From Pararhizobium polonicum (GTDB lineage Bacteria; Pseudomonadota; Alphaproteobacteria; Rhizobiales; Rhizobiaceae): 64,000 nucleotides of DNA. The position numbers and the translations under genes are program-made. This document shows, one piece after another, positions 24,743-32,649 of the stretch; the first letter of the stretch is position 1; the number at the start of each line of letters is the position of its first letter. The DNA is taken from the NCBI RefSeq assembly GCF_001687365.1, contig NZ_LGLV01000016.1:143788-207787 (forward strand), read 5' to 3'. The notes beneath the pieces were generated by a model. The model searched no databases. It saw only the letters and a list, made by a program, of their open reading frames with translations, and was not told the origin of the DNA.

Positions 24743-25447
24743 ATGAAAACCGCAGCACGTCCCGCCGAAGACCAGATCGACGTCAGCACACACTATATCC
24801 GCGACTCCATCCGCGATGCGATCGTCGATCGCCGGCTTGCGCCCGGCACCAAGCTTTCGGAAGCCGATGTCGGCGCGCTGTTCAATGTCAGCCGCACGCT
24901 GGTGCGCGGCGCCCTGCAGGCGCTCTCCTATGAAGGCCTCGTCAACGTCGAGAAGAATCGCGGCGCCTTCGTTGCCTATCCCTCACCGGAAGAAGCACGC
25001 CAGATTTTTGCTACGCGCAGGATGATCGAACCAGGCATCCTGCGGGAAGCCGCAAAGCACATGGGGCCATCGCATTTCCAGCATCTGCGGCAATTGCTGA
25101 TGGAGGAAGGGCGGCTGATGGGCGAGCGCGGCCAGACGGCGCGGCGCGCGGAGATCAAGGCGTCGGGAGATTTCCACCTGATGCTCGCCTCCATGACCGG
25201 CAACGCCGTCATGCAGCGCTTCATGGACGAGCTGGTCGCCCGCTCGTCGCTGGTCATCGCGCTCTACGGCCAGTCTGCCATATCCAGCTGCGGACACCAG
25301 GAACATCAGGATATCGTCACCGCCATCGAGCGCGGCGATCTCGACCATGCCTGCCATCAGATGGTGCACCATATCGACCATATCGAGGCCGACCTCGACA
25401 TGCGCGAGAACAAGGGCAGCGACCTCAAGGAAGCTTTCAAGCTTTAA
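24743..25447 (+). CDS. GntR-family (FadR/FCD) transcriptional regulator
   Basis: A 234-residue regulator. The winged helix (about residues 15-80) includes LSEADVGALFNVSRTLVRGALQALSYEGLV, and the C-terminal FCD helical domain has the His/Asp metal-site residues of the family (DFHLMLASMTGN, and HQEHQDIVTAIERGD). It is divergent from the ABC importer operon and probably controls it in response to the imported ligand. The 264-base intergenic region is AT-rich compared with its surroundings, as expected for two promoters. A TTG three bases upstream is a less likely start. Confidence 0.87.
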   Translation: MKTAARPAEDQIDVSTHYIRDSIRDAIVDRRLAPGTKLSEADVGALFNVSRTLVRGALQALSYEGLVNVEKNRGAFVAYPSPEEARQIFATRRMIEPGILREAAKHMGPSHFQHLRQLLMEEGRLMGERGQTARRAEIKASGDFHLMLASMTGNAVMQRFMDELVARSSLVIALYGQSAISSCGHQEHQDIVTAIERGDLDHACHQMVHHIDHIEADLDMRENKGSDLKEAFKL

Positions 25448-25600
25448 GCTGGCTCCGGCAGACCCGCGCGCCCGCTCTGGCACCGCACGATCGCCAGCTG
25501 CTGTTCAGAACTTCATTTCTCAAGCATGTTCCGAAATGAATTCCCGGCCGGAACCTTCGTCAAAGCCGCGCGTTCCAGTGCTGCAATTTCGTAAAGCAGC

Positions 25601-25849
25601 ATGAGGACGACGTTGAACGACAAACGCTTTCCCACCCCCGTCAGAGTGATACTCAAACAGAGCCAGGAAAACATCATCGCCAGCGCCTGGGACGCTGTCG
25701 AGTTCCTTCGCCGCTGGCCCGGCAAGCGCGGCATCGCCTATCGCCGCGCCCTCCAGCATTGCCTGGATGCGCTCGACGGCATTCGCAGTCCGAAGAAGGC
25801 CTGGGCTTCGTTTATCGCGGCCATGAAGGAAGAGGGCCTGCTCGCCTGA
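25601..25849 (+). CDS. DUF982 family small protein
   Basis: An 82-residue protein with the compact DUF982 pattern: a beta strand, SAWDAVEFLRRWPGKRGIAYRRALQHCLDAL and KKAWASFIAAMKEEGLLA. The family is restricted largely to Rhizobiales, often in many copies per genome, and its function is unknown. It stands alone, 153 bases after the GntR gene and followed by a strong terminator at 25875-25908. Confidence 0.8.
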   Translation: MRTTLNDKRFPTPVRVILKQSQENIIASAWDAVEFLRRWPGKRGIAYRRALQHCLDALDGIRSPKKAWASFIAAMKEEGLLA

Positions 25850-25874
25850 TTCCCCGACGATTGCCCCGCCCCCG

Positions 25875-25908
25875 ATGCCCGGACCGTTGCTCCGGGCATT
25901 TTTATTTT
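25875..25908 (+). terminator. Rho-independent terminator after the DUF982 gene
   Basis: ATGCCCGGA and TCCGGGCAT form a perfect 9-bp stem with a 7-base loop, followed by TTTTTATTTT. It ends the DUF982 transcript and insulates the methylamine cluster that begins at 26128. Confidence 0.88.
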
Positions 25909-26083
25909 CCGGCCACGCCAACCGGCTGCAGCTTGAAAATGCGCCCCACACGGCGTTGAATAGCACCAGCACAACACGTCCCGGAGAAAAATCGCCATGG
26001 TTTTCGTCCGTTCACGACGCCACATTTTCCGGAGAGAAAACCCAATCCCGGGCTTGCCGTTCCCAAAAACGCGAATATACTCA

Positions 26084-26112
26084 GGAATAATTATTTCCAC
26101 AGAGTGAAATAA
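26084..26112. promoter_or_regulatory. Overlapping AT-rich palindromes upstream of dmmD (candidate operator)
   Basis: GGAATAATTATTTCC (26084-26098) is a near-perfect dyad, and TTATTTC (26091-26097) with GAAATAA (26106-26112) forms a second one with an 8-base spacer. They lie 16 to 44 bases before the dmmD ATG in otherwise GC-rich DNA, a fitting place for a regulator. No regulator gene is adjacent. Confidence 0.4.
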
Positions 26113-26127
26113 ATAAGGGAACAGATC

Positions 26128-27261
26128 ATGGCACTAAGCTGGCGTTTCTCCGCCTTGGGCGACAGACATCGGGCACTCGGCTCCAACCTCGAAGACTGGA
26201 GCGGCATGGGAACCGCCTGGACCTACGACAAGGATATCTACGAAGAACACATCGCCGTGCGCACCAAGGCCGGCATCATGGATGTGTCCGGCCTGAAGAA
26301 GGTCCATCTCGTCGGCCCGCACGCGATTGCCGTTCTGGAATACATCACCACGCGCGACATGACCAAGGTCTACCCCGGCAAGTCGGTCTACGCCTGCATG
26401 CTCAACGATCGCGGCCATTTCACCGATGACTGCATCGTCTACCGCACTGGCCCGAACTCCTGGATGCTCGTGCATGGTTCAGGCTCCGGCTTCGAAGAAA
26501 TCGTCAAGCAGGCGCAGGGGCGCAACTGCGCCGTATTGTTCGATGACGATCTGCACGACCTGTCGCTACAGGGACCGCTCGCCGTCGATTATCTTGAAAA
26601 ATACGTGCCCGGCATCCGCGATCTCAAATATTTCCATCACATGCAGACGACATTGTTCGGCGCCCCGGTGATGATCTCGCGCACCGGCTATACCGGCGAG
26701 CGCGGCTATGAAATCTTCGTGCGCGGCCAGGATGCCGGCATGGTCTGGGACCGCATCGTTGCCGAAGGCAAGGACATGGGCATCATCCCGGTCTGCTTCA
26801 GCGTTCTCGACATGCTGCGGGTCGAAAGCTACCTTTTGTTCTACCCCTATGACAATTCGCAAATGTATCCGTTTGCCAACGAGCAGCCCGGCGACAGCCT
26901 GTGGGAACTTGGCCTGGATTTCACCGTCAGCCCCGGCAAGACCGGCTTCCGCGGCGCGGAAGAACATGCCCGCCTCAAGGGCAAGGAACGCTTCAAGATC
27001 TTCGGCCTACTGGTTGAGGCCGACGGTCCGACCGATCTCGGCGATGAAGTCTGGGCCGGCGACAAAAAGGTTGGCGTCATCACCTGCCCGTCCTATTCCA
27101 AGCTCACCAACCGCTCGATGGCAATCATGCGCGTCGACGTGCCCTATGCCGTTCAGGGCACCAAGCTCGAAGTGAAGGGCAAGACCGTCAACGCCCCGGC
27201 GATCGCCCACACGATCACCTTCGACGATCCGAAGAAGACGAAGCGGACGGCGCAGGGCTGA
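26128..27261 (+). CDS. dmmD: Dimethylamine monooxygenase-associated GCV_T protein DmmD
   Basis: A 377-residue aminomethyltransferase-family protein: GCV_T (about residues 30-270) and GCV_T_C (about 285-360), with SRTGYTGERGYEIF as the most recognisable segment. In dmmDABC clusters of methylamine-degrading bacteria this protein is encoded first and is thought to condense formaldehyde released from dimethylamine with tetrahydrofolate. It has no FAD domain, unlike the 815-residue enzymes elsewhere in the window. A ribosome site AAGGGAA precedes the ATG. dmmA follows after 4 bases. Confidence 0.87.
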   Translation: MALSWRFSALGDRHRALGSNLEDWSGMGTAWTYDKDIYEEHIAVRTKAGIMDVSGLKKVHLVGPHAIAVLEYITTRDMTKVYPGKSVYACMLNDRGHFTDDCIVYRTGPNSWMLVHGSGSGFEEIVKQAQGRNCAVLFDDDLHDLSLQGPLAVDYLEKYVPGIRDLKYFHHMQTTLFGAPVMISRTGYTGERGYEIFVRGQDAGMVWDRIVAEGKDMGIIPVCFSVLDMLRVESYLLFYPYDNSQMYPFANEQPGDSLWELGLDFTVSPGKTGFRGAEEHARLKGKERFKIFGLLVEADGPTDLGDEVWAGDKKVGVITCPSYSKLTNRSMAIMRVDVPYAVQGTKLEVKGKTVNAPAIAHTITFDDPKKTKRTAQG

Positions 27262-27265
27262 CGGC

Positions 27266-27871
27266 ATGCTCGTTCAAGGGATCAAAAGCAGGCCGGAATA
27301 CAAGGGGCTCGATATCGATCCCCATGCCAAACGCCACCTCTTCGTCCTTGAGGGCGAAGGGGCACAGGCCCTGACTGATCAGGTCGAGGCCAAGGGAAAG
27401 GATTTCCTCGCAAAATCGGAAATCCTCTATCTCGCTGGCGGCGCGGCGCCGAAAGCCTATGACGCAACGCTGACGGCACTGTCGCCGGATATCTTCTGGC
27501 AGGCGCCGACGCTGCAGCCTCTGCTGTTTCGCCTGCGTGCCTGTCTTGAGCAGGCCCGCATGGGAACCCGTCTCTATATCGCCGGCACCGAGGGCATCAT
27601 CGGCCAGATCATGCAGGTAGCGCTGGAATTCAGCATCGATTTCAACTCGATCCACACCGAGCATCGCGGCTCGACGGCGCGGCGCGTCCAATGCGTTCAC
27701 TGCAAGGGCATTACCGACCATGTGACGACGAGCCCGTTTGCCTGTTCCCACTGCGGCCTGCCGCTCTTGGTGCGTGACCATTATTCGAGACGCCTCGGCG
27801 CCTTTCAGGGCGTCAATATCGATGCGGAAGAACCGGGGACTGCGCCTGCTCCAGAGGAGATGTTCCCGTGA
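27266..27871 (+). CDS. dmmA: Dimethylamine monooxygenase subunit DmmA
   Basis: A 201-residue protein of the DmmA family. The C-terminal third has a four-cysteine module, CVHCKG (about 143-148) and CSHCGL (about 158-163), a rubredoxin-like or zinc-ribbon-like metal site, while the N-terminal part is an alpha/beta domain with a GTRLYIAGTEGIIGQIMQVA segment, similar to NAD(P)-binding lobes of reductases. It acts with DmmB and DmmC to oxidise dimethylamine to methylamine and formaldehyde; probably it takes part in electron delivery. Its end overlaps the GTG of dmmB by 4 bases. Confidence 0.88.
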   Translation: MLVQGIKSRPEYKGLDIDPHAKRHLFVLEGEGAQALTDQVEAKGKDFLAKSEILYLAGGAAPKAYDATLTALSPDIFWQAPTLQPLLFRLRACLEQARMGTRLYIAGTEGIIGQIMQVALEFSIDFNSIHTEHRGSTARRVQCVHCKGITDHVTTSPFACSHCGLPLLVRDHYSRRLGAFQGVNIDAEEPGTAPAPEEMFP

Positions 27872-28833
27872 GCCTCAATACCGACATGTCTGTCCGGGTC
27901 GCAGCGGTGACGCAGGTGACCGATCTGGTCAAACGCTTCCGCTTCGAGCGGATCGACGGCCACCCGATGCCGTTCTTCTCCGGCGGCGCCCACGTCGTCG
28001 TCTCGATGAACGACAACGGCCTTTTACGCCGTAACCCGTATTCGCTGATGTCCAATCCCGACGACAACAGCGCCTATGAGATCAGCGTGCTCAGGGTTCC
28101 GAATTCCCGCGGCGGCTCGATCTTCATGCACGAACAGGTCCGCCCCGGCGATCAGTTGACGGTCAGCCAGCCGGTCAATCTGTTCGCGCCGGACCATCGC
28201 GGCCGCAAGCACATCCTGTTTGCCGGCGGCATCGGCATCACCCCGTTCATCGCCATGATGGAACAGTTCAGCCGCGACAACATCGCCTTCGAACTCCACT
28301 ACGCCATCCGCTCGCGCTCACATGGTGCCTACTGGCAGCAATTGCTCGACCGCTACGGCCCGCGCCGGATCAAGATCTATGTCGACGAGGAAAAATCGTA
28401 CATCCCCGTCGCCGAAATCGCCGACAACCAGCCGCTCGGCACGCATCTCTATGTTTGCGGCCCGGCCGGGATGATCGACGGCGTGCTGATGACGGCGCTG
28501 AAGGCCGGATGGCCGAAGGAAAACCTGCATTCGGAACGCTTCCTTGCGCCGCCCGCCGGCCTGCCGTTCCAGGTGTTCCTCGAAAAGTCCAACATCCACA
28601 TGACGGTGGGCGAACACCAGAGCATTCTGGAAGCCGCCGAAGCCCATGGCTGCGACGCCCCCTACATGTGCCGCGGCGGTGCCTGCGGCCAGTGCGAGAC
28701 CGAGGTCTCATCCTGCGACGGCACGCTGGAGCACAACGATATCTACCTGTCGGACGAGGAAAAAGCCTCCGGCAGAAAGGTCATGATCTGCGTCTCGCGG
28801 TTCAAGGGCCAGCAACTCGTTCTTCAACTCTAA
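27868..28833 (+). CDS. dmmB: Dimethylamine monooxygenase reductase subunit DmmB (ferredoxin reductase + 2Fe-2S)
   Basis: A 321-residue PDR/VanB-type reductase: flavin-binding beta barrel (RRNPYSLMSNP, about residues 50-60), NAD-binding domain (HILFAGGIGITPFIAMM, about 112-128) and a C-terminal plant-type [2Fe-2S] ferredoxin with CDAPYMCRGGACGQC plus a final Cys in MICVSRF. It passes electrons from NAD(P)H to the oxygenase centre. The GTG start overlaps the dmmA stop. It might also serve the Rieske oxygenase at 3565-4794, which has no partner reductase nearby, but that is only a guess. Confidence 0.9.
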   Translation: MSLNTDMSVRVAAVTQVTDLVKRFRFERIDGHPMPFFSGGAHVVVSMNDNGLLRRNPYSLMSNPDDNSAYEISVLRVPNSRGGSIFMHEQVRPGDQLTVSQPVNLFAPDHRGRKHILFAGGIGITPFIAMMEQFSRDNIAFELHYAIRSRSHGAYWQQLLDRYGPRRIKIYVDEEKSYIPVAEIADNQPLGTHLYVCGPAGMIDGVLMTALKAGWPKENLHSERFLAPPAGLPFQVFLEKSNIHMTVGEHQSILEAAEAHGCDAPYMCRGGACGQCETEVSSCDGTLEHNDIYLSDEEKASGRKVMICVSRFKGQQLVLQL

Positions 28834-28851
28834 CCCGGGAGGGCCGGACAG

Positions 28852-29892
28852 ATGACCATCACGTTCAGGAACGAGACGTTCCGCGACGACTTCACCTTCC
28901 GCAACAGCCTCTACAATATCAGGCGCTTTCCCTTCCCCTTCGACCGCGACGAGTACATGTATTCGGTCAACATGGAGCCGCATGTCCGGGGGAAAAAGGA
29001 CAGCGTTTTCGAAAACCTGATCGACGTCGACGAGCATTATGTCGCCGAGATGCAGGACCGGGCGATGGTCTTGAAGGAAGACCCGCTGCGCTGCCAGGCC
29101 CTGCCGCATATGATGGCGGCGCAATGGGATACGCTCGAACTGCTGATGGAGCATCAGGCACAGGATTATCCCGAACACTTCACGCTCGAAAAGAACGGTG
29201 ACCGCTGGCGCTGGATCAACCGGCCGATGGGCATCGACGACACCTTCACCTTCGGCGATCCCGCCACCCTGCCCTATCCGCCGATGGAATACATCACCCG
29301 GCAGGCCCAGGGCGATTTCTGCATCGTCGACCAGCGCGACAACAATCTCTGGATGGATGCCGGCATGGTCACCACCCAGGCCGACTGGTCGCTCGATTTC
29401 GACATCGGCATGAACTTCATGGAATGGCACGGCCCGGTGCCGCTCGCCCACCAGATCGGCGTCTTCGACCGGGCGCTGAAATTCCTGCTCAACCTGCAGC
29501 AGGGCAAACCGACCCGCCGGCTGAACTGGACGACGACCGTCAACCCGCGGCTTGATACCTCACCGGAAAACTACCCCAAATGGGGACCCGACAGGATGAC
29601 GGTGACGCCTGACAATGTCGGGGAAAAGATGCACCTGCGCGTCGAACTGCAGAGCCTCTGGCGCCTGCCGCGCTCCAACGCCATCCTTTTCGTCATCCGC
29701 TGCTACCTGATCAGCCTTAATGAACTGGTGACCGTGCCCAAATGGGGCCGGCGCCTGCCGCGTGTGCTGAAAAGCCTGCCTCCGGAGATCATCGACTACA
29801 AGGGCCTGACCCGCAACCGGCCGATCATGATCGACTGGCTGGCGAAATATGACGACGGGGCAGTGACGAGCCCGGGGATTTATCCGGATTGA
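28852..29892 (+). CDS. dmmC: Heme-dependent oxidative N-demethylase, DmmC (DUF3445)
   Basis: A 346-residue protein of the DUF3445 family, whose characterised members are the heme-containing catalytic subunit of dimethylamine monooxygenase. Motifs seen include FRNSLYNIRRFPFPFDRDEY near the N-terminus, the central DWSLDFDIGMNFMEWHGPV, and a LRVELQSLWRLPRSNAILF segment near the C-terminus. With DmmA and DmmB it demethylates dimethylamine. It starts 18 bases after dmmB, with a GGGAGG site, and closes the dmmDABC unit; a palindromic repeat follows before tmm. Confidence 0.9.
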   Translation: MTITFRNETFRDDFTFRNSLYNIRRFPFPFDRDEYMYSVNMEPHVRGKKDSVFENLIDVDEHYVAEMQDRAMVLKEDPLRCQALPHMMAAQWDTLELLMEHQAQDYPEHFTLEKNGDRWRWINRPMGIDDTFTFGDPATLPYPPMEYITRQAQGDFCIVDQRDNNLWMDAGMVTTQADWSLDFDIGMNFMEWHGPVPLAHQIGVFDRALKFLLNLQQGKPTRRLNWTTTVNPRLDTSPENYPKWGPDRMTVTPDNVGEKMHLRVELQSLWRLPRSNAILFVIRCYLISLNELVTVPKWGRRLPRVLKSLPPEIIDYKGLTRNRPIMIDWLAKYDDGAVTSPGIYPD

Positions 29893-29901
29893 GAGTTCAA
29901 A

Positions 29902-30060
29902 CCCCTCCCCAACCCTCCCCACAAGGGGGAGGGAGCGACCTCTTCCTGTAGATCCTCCGGAATTCTTTCCGGCAGCCACATGGAACTTGCGTCGCCGAAT
30001 GCGCTGGCGAGAGGGGCCAACGGGTTAAGCCCTCCCCCTTGTGGGGAGGGTTGGGAGGGG
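29902..30060. repeat. Intergenic palindromic repeat, family B (second copy)
   Basis: The left arm at 29902-29933 and right arm at 30030-30060 are inverted copies of each other and of the arms at 10004-10132, with one base missing in the right arm. The 96-base spacer differs from that of the first copy. It lies between dmmC and tmm. Confidence 0.85.
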
Positions 30061-30115
30061 TCTTCTCCACAAATATCGCAGATACGAACAAAAACTAAAA
30101 AGGGAACTGACAGAC

Positions 30116-31453
30116 ATGACCAGAGTTGCCGTCATCGGCGCGGGGCCCTCGGGCCTGGCCCAACTGAGAGCCTTCCAGTCCGCCGCCCAGAAGGGTGCCG
30201 ACATTCCCGAAGTGGTCTGCTTCGAAAAACAGGCCGACTGGGGCGGCCTGTGGAACTACACCTGGCGCACCGGCCTCGACGAATATGGCGAGCCGGTCCA
30301 TGGCAGCATGTACCGCTATCTCTGGTCGAACGGACCGAAGGAGTGCCTCGAATTCGCCGACTACTCCTTCGAGGAACATTTCGGCAAGCCGATCGGCTCC
30401 TATCCGCCCCGCGCCGTGCTATGGGACTACATCAAGGGCCGCGTCGAAAAGGCTGATGTGCGCAAATGGGTGCGCTTCTCGACGCCGGTGCGCATGGTCC
30501 GCTTCGATGAAGAATCCAAGACCTTCACGGTCACCGCCCATGATCGTGTCAACGACGTCATGTATGACGAGATCTTCGACTATGTCGTCGTCGCCTCCGG
30601 CCACTTCTCCACCCCCAACGTCCCCTACTTCGAAGGCGTCAAGACCTTCGGCGGCCGGGTGCTGCATGCCCATGATTTCCGCGATGCGCTGGAATTCAAG
30701 GACAAGGACGTGCTGATCGTCGGCCGCAGCTATTCGGCCGAGGATATCGGCTCGCAATGCTGGAAATACGGCGCGAAATCCGTGACCACCAGCTACCGTT
30801 CCAAGCCGATGGGCTTCAAATGGCCGGAACGCTTCGAGGAGCGGCCGCTGCTGCAGAAGCTCGTCAACAAGACCGCCCATTTCGCCGACGGTTCGACCAA
30901 GGAAGTCGATGCGCTGATCCTGTGCACCGGCTACCTCCACCACTTCCCGTTCCTGCCGGACGACCTGCGCCTGAAAACCGCCAACCGCCTGTGGGCCGAC
31001 GATCTCTACAAGGGCGTCGTCTACGAACCCAATCCACAGCTGATGTATATCGGCATGCAGGACCAGTTCTACACCTTCAACATGTTCGACGCCCAGGCCT
31101 GGTTTGCCCGCGATGTGATCATGGACAGGATCAAGCTGCCCTCCAAGGACGAGATGAAGGCGCATTTCGCCACATGGCGCGCCCGCGAGGAAACGCTTGA
31201 GGATGCCGAGCAGATGATCTGGTTCCAGGGCGATTACGTCATCGAATTGCTGGAGGACACCGACTATCCGAAGTTCGATGTCGAAGGCACCAACCAGACC
31301 TTCATGGAATGGGAACACCACAAGGCCGAAAACATCATGGGCTTCCGCGACAATGCCTACAAGTCGCTGATGACCGGCACGATGGCACCCAAGCATCACA
31401 CGCCCTGGCTCGAAGCGATGGACGACACACTGGAAGTCTATCTGAAGAACTGA
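30116..31453 (+). CDS. tmm: Trimethylamine monooxygenase (bacterial flavin-containing monooxygenase)
   Basis: A 445-residue class B flavoprotein oxidising trimethylamine to TMAO with NADPH and oxygen. FAD motif: [17 protein letters not shown] (residues 4-20). FMO fingerprint: [16 protein letters not shown] motif: [17 protein letters not shown]. Stretches such as [19 protein letters not shown] and a C-terminal [12 protein letters not shown] are closely like those of marine Tmm proteins as I recall them, and the length is the same. The ATG at 30116 follows an AGGGAA site; the frame upstream runs into the palindromic repeat. The neighbouring tdm and dmm genes complete the route. Confidence 0.95.
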   Translation: MTRVAVIGAGPSGLAQLRAFQSAAQKGADIPEVVCFEKQADWGGLWNYTWRTGLDEYGEPVHGSMYRYLWSNGPKECLEFADYSFEEHFGKPIGSYPPRAVLWDYIKGRVEKADVRKWVRFSTPVRMVRFDEESKTFTVTAHDRVNDVMYDEIFDYVVVASGHFSTPNVPYFEGVKTFGGRVLHAHDFRDALEFKDKDVLIVGRSYSAEDIGSQCWKYGAKSVTTSYRSKPMGFKWPERFEERPLLQKLVNKTAHFADGSTKEVDALILCTGYLHHFPFLPDDLRLKTANRLWADDLYKGVVYEPNPQLMYIGMQDQFYTFNMFDAQAWFARDVIMDRIKLPSKDEMKAHFATWRAREETLEDAEQMIWFQGDYVIELLEDTDYPKFDVEGTNQTFMEWEHHKAENIMGFRDNAYKSLMTGTMAPKHHTPWLEAMDDTLEVYLKN

Positions 31454-31474
31454 TCGCGTTTTCAGCGCGATGCG

Positions 31475-31500
31475 CCGGAGGCCGATACAATGGCCTTCGG
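31475..31500 (+). terminator. Weak hairpin after tmm
   Basis: CCGGAGGCC and GGCCTTCGG pair with one G-T wobble around an 8-base loop, 22 bases after the tmm stop. There is no T-run, so termination is uncertain. Confidence 0.35.
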
Positions 31501-31582
31501 CACAGCCATTTGAAATAACGGAATATTATCCAAGACAATCGATACTCCGCCTCTCCGCCCTCCAGCCATTACCGGGTCAGCC

Positions 31583-32182
31583 ATGGATTTTCTGAGCAGC
31601 GTTCTCGGCCGCATGAATGGTTTCCTCTACCGCTGCCGGGCCGACGAGCATTATACGATGCTCGACATGACCGACGGCATCCAACGGGTTTTCGGCTATC
31701 CCACCGACGAGATCGTCGGCAATCGCGTCCGCACCTTTACCTCGATCCTGTGCGAGGAAGACGTGCCGCTCATGGACGAGGTTGTCGGCAAGGCGCTGGA
31801 AAGCCGTACCGACTGGACGCTCGAATACCGCATCCGCCACGCCAGCGGCCATTTCATCTGGGTGACAGAAACCGGCGGCGGCGTCTGGGACGAGAACGGC
31901 GAACTGCTCTATCTCGAAGGCAGCATCGTCAATATCGAATCGCTCTACCAGCGCATCGACGAACAGACCGCCGACATGCGCGCCACAGCCTCGCGCACCG
32001 CCGAAATCCTGCATTCGCTGCGCTACCTGAAACTGCTCGCCGTCAACGCCGGCATCGAAGCAGCCCGCGCCGGAACGGCCGGCGCCGGCTTTGCCGTGCT
32101 CGCCTCCGAGATGCGCACGCTTGCCAACGATTCCGAAGCCGTCGCCCGCCAGATCGCCAGCGCCCAGCGCAAGTCGAACTGA
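31583..32182 (+). CDS. Small soluble PAS domain chemoreceptor-like protein
   Basis: A 199-residue protein with no membrane segment. Residues 1-115 form a PAS domain (FGYPTDEIVGNRV, then WTLEYRIRHASGHFIWV). Residues 120-195 are a short helical hairpin that matches the tip of the methyl-accepting chemotaxis signalling domain (LLAVNAGIEAARAGTAGAGFAVLASEMRTLAND), the part that contacts CheA and CheW. Full receptors have a much longer coiled coil with methylation sites; here only the tip is present. It lies between tmm and the Amt-like gene, so it could couple a ligand or redox signal from amine metabolism to behaviour. That role is inference. Confidence 0.75.
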   Translation: MDFLSSVLGRMNGFLYRCRADEHYTMLDMTDGIQRVFGYPTDEIVGNRVRTFTSILCEEDVPLMDEVVGKALESRTDWTLEYRIRHASGHFIWVTETGGGVWDENGELLYLEGSIVNIESLYQRIDEQTADMRATASRTAEILHSLRYLKLLAVNAGIEAARAGTAGAGFAVLASEMRTLANDSEAVARQIASAQRKSN

Positions 32183-32649
32183 GCCGGCTCGGCACGGGCA
32201 AATACGCCGGCATCTCTCTGTAACGCCGATGACGCCTGCGGCGGCGGCCTTGCCATGTCGACCGTCCCTCTATCATGCAGCATGTGGGTTTCCCGTCAGA
32301 CAGACAGGGCGCGGGTTGTTGCGCGCATGTTCCGAACCGTAATAAAGCCAAACCCAATGGCTATTTTTCAACCAAAATGCTCAAAAATAGGTAATGCGGC
32401 CAACAATATAGGCATATATATTTCAATATAACGCCTTGAAACTATTATTAATCAATATAAAATCAAGTACGGTCGAGTTTTCCATGTAGAAACCGCACAG
32501 ATTCTCGCCGGAAATACGGTAATATATGTAATAACATTAGAATATTCTTGAACTTGGCATTTTGCCAGGCGATTTACCGTGGACCCGGATTGAAGCGCTG
32601 TTCCTGCCTGGAAGCACACAACAGAGGCCGACTCAAGAAAGGGGAAAAG
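32183..32649. other. Long AT-rich intergenic region ahead of the Amt-like gene
   Basis: No gene is seen in these 467 bases. The middle part (about 32330-32560) is strikingly AT-rich for this genome, with runs such as AATATAGGCATATATATTTC. A weak hairpin with a short T-run (AGCC and GGCT around 32346-32367) could end the PAS gene. A clean dyad TGGCA-TTT-TGCCA lies at 32555-32567, about 85 bases before the Amt-like ATG, and might be a regulator site. The region presumably holds the promoter of the Amt-like gene; I could not place -35 and -10 boxes with confidence. Confidence 0.5.

Noticed and set aside
27868..28833. DmmB as the dedicated reductase of the Rieske oxygenase
   Set aside because: It is tightly coupled to dmmA and dmmC, over 20 kb away from the Rieske gene, and matches the Dmm reductase, so a second role is only speculation.
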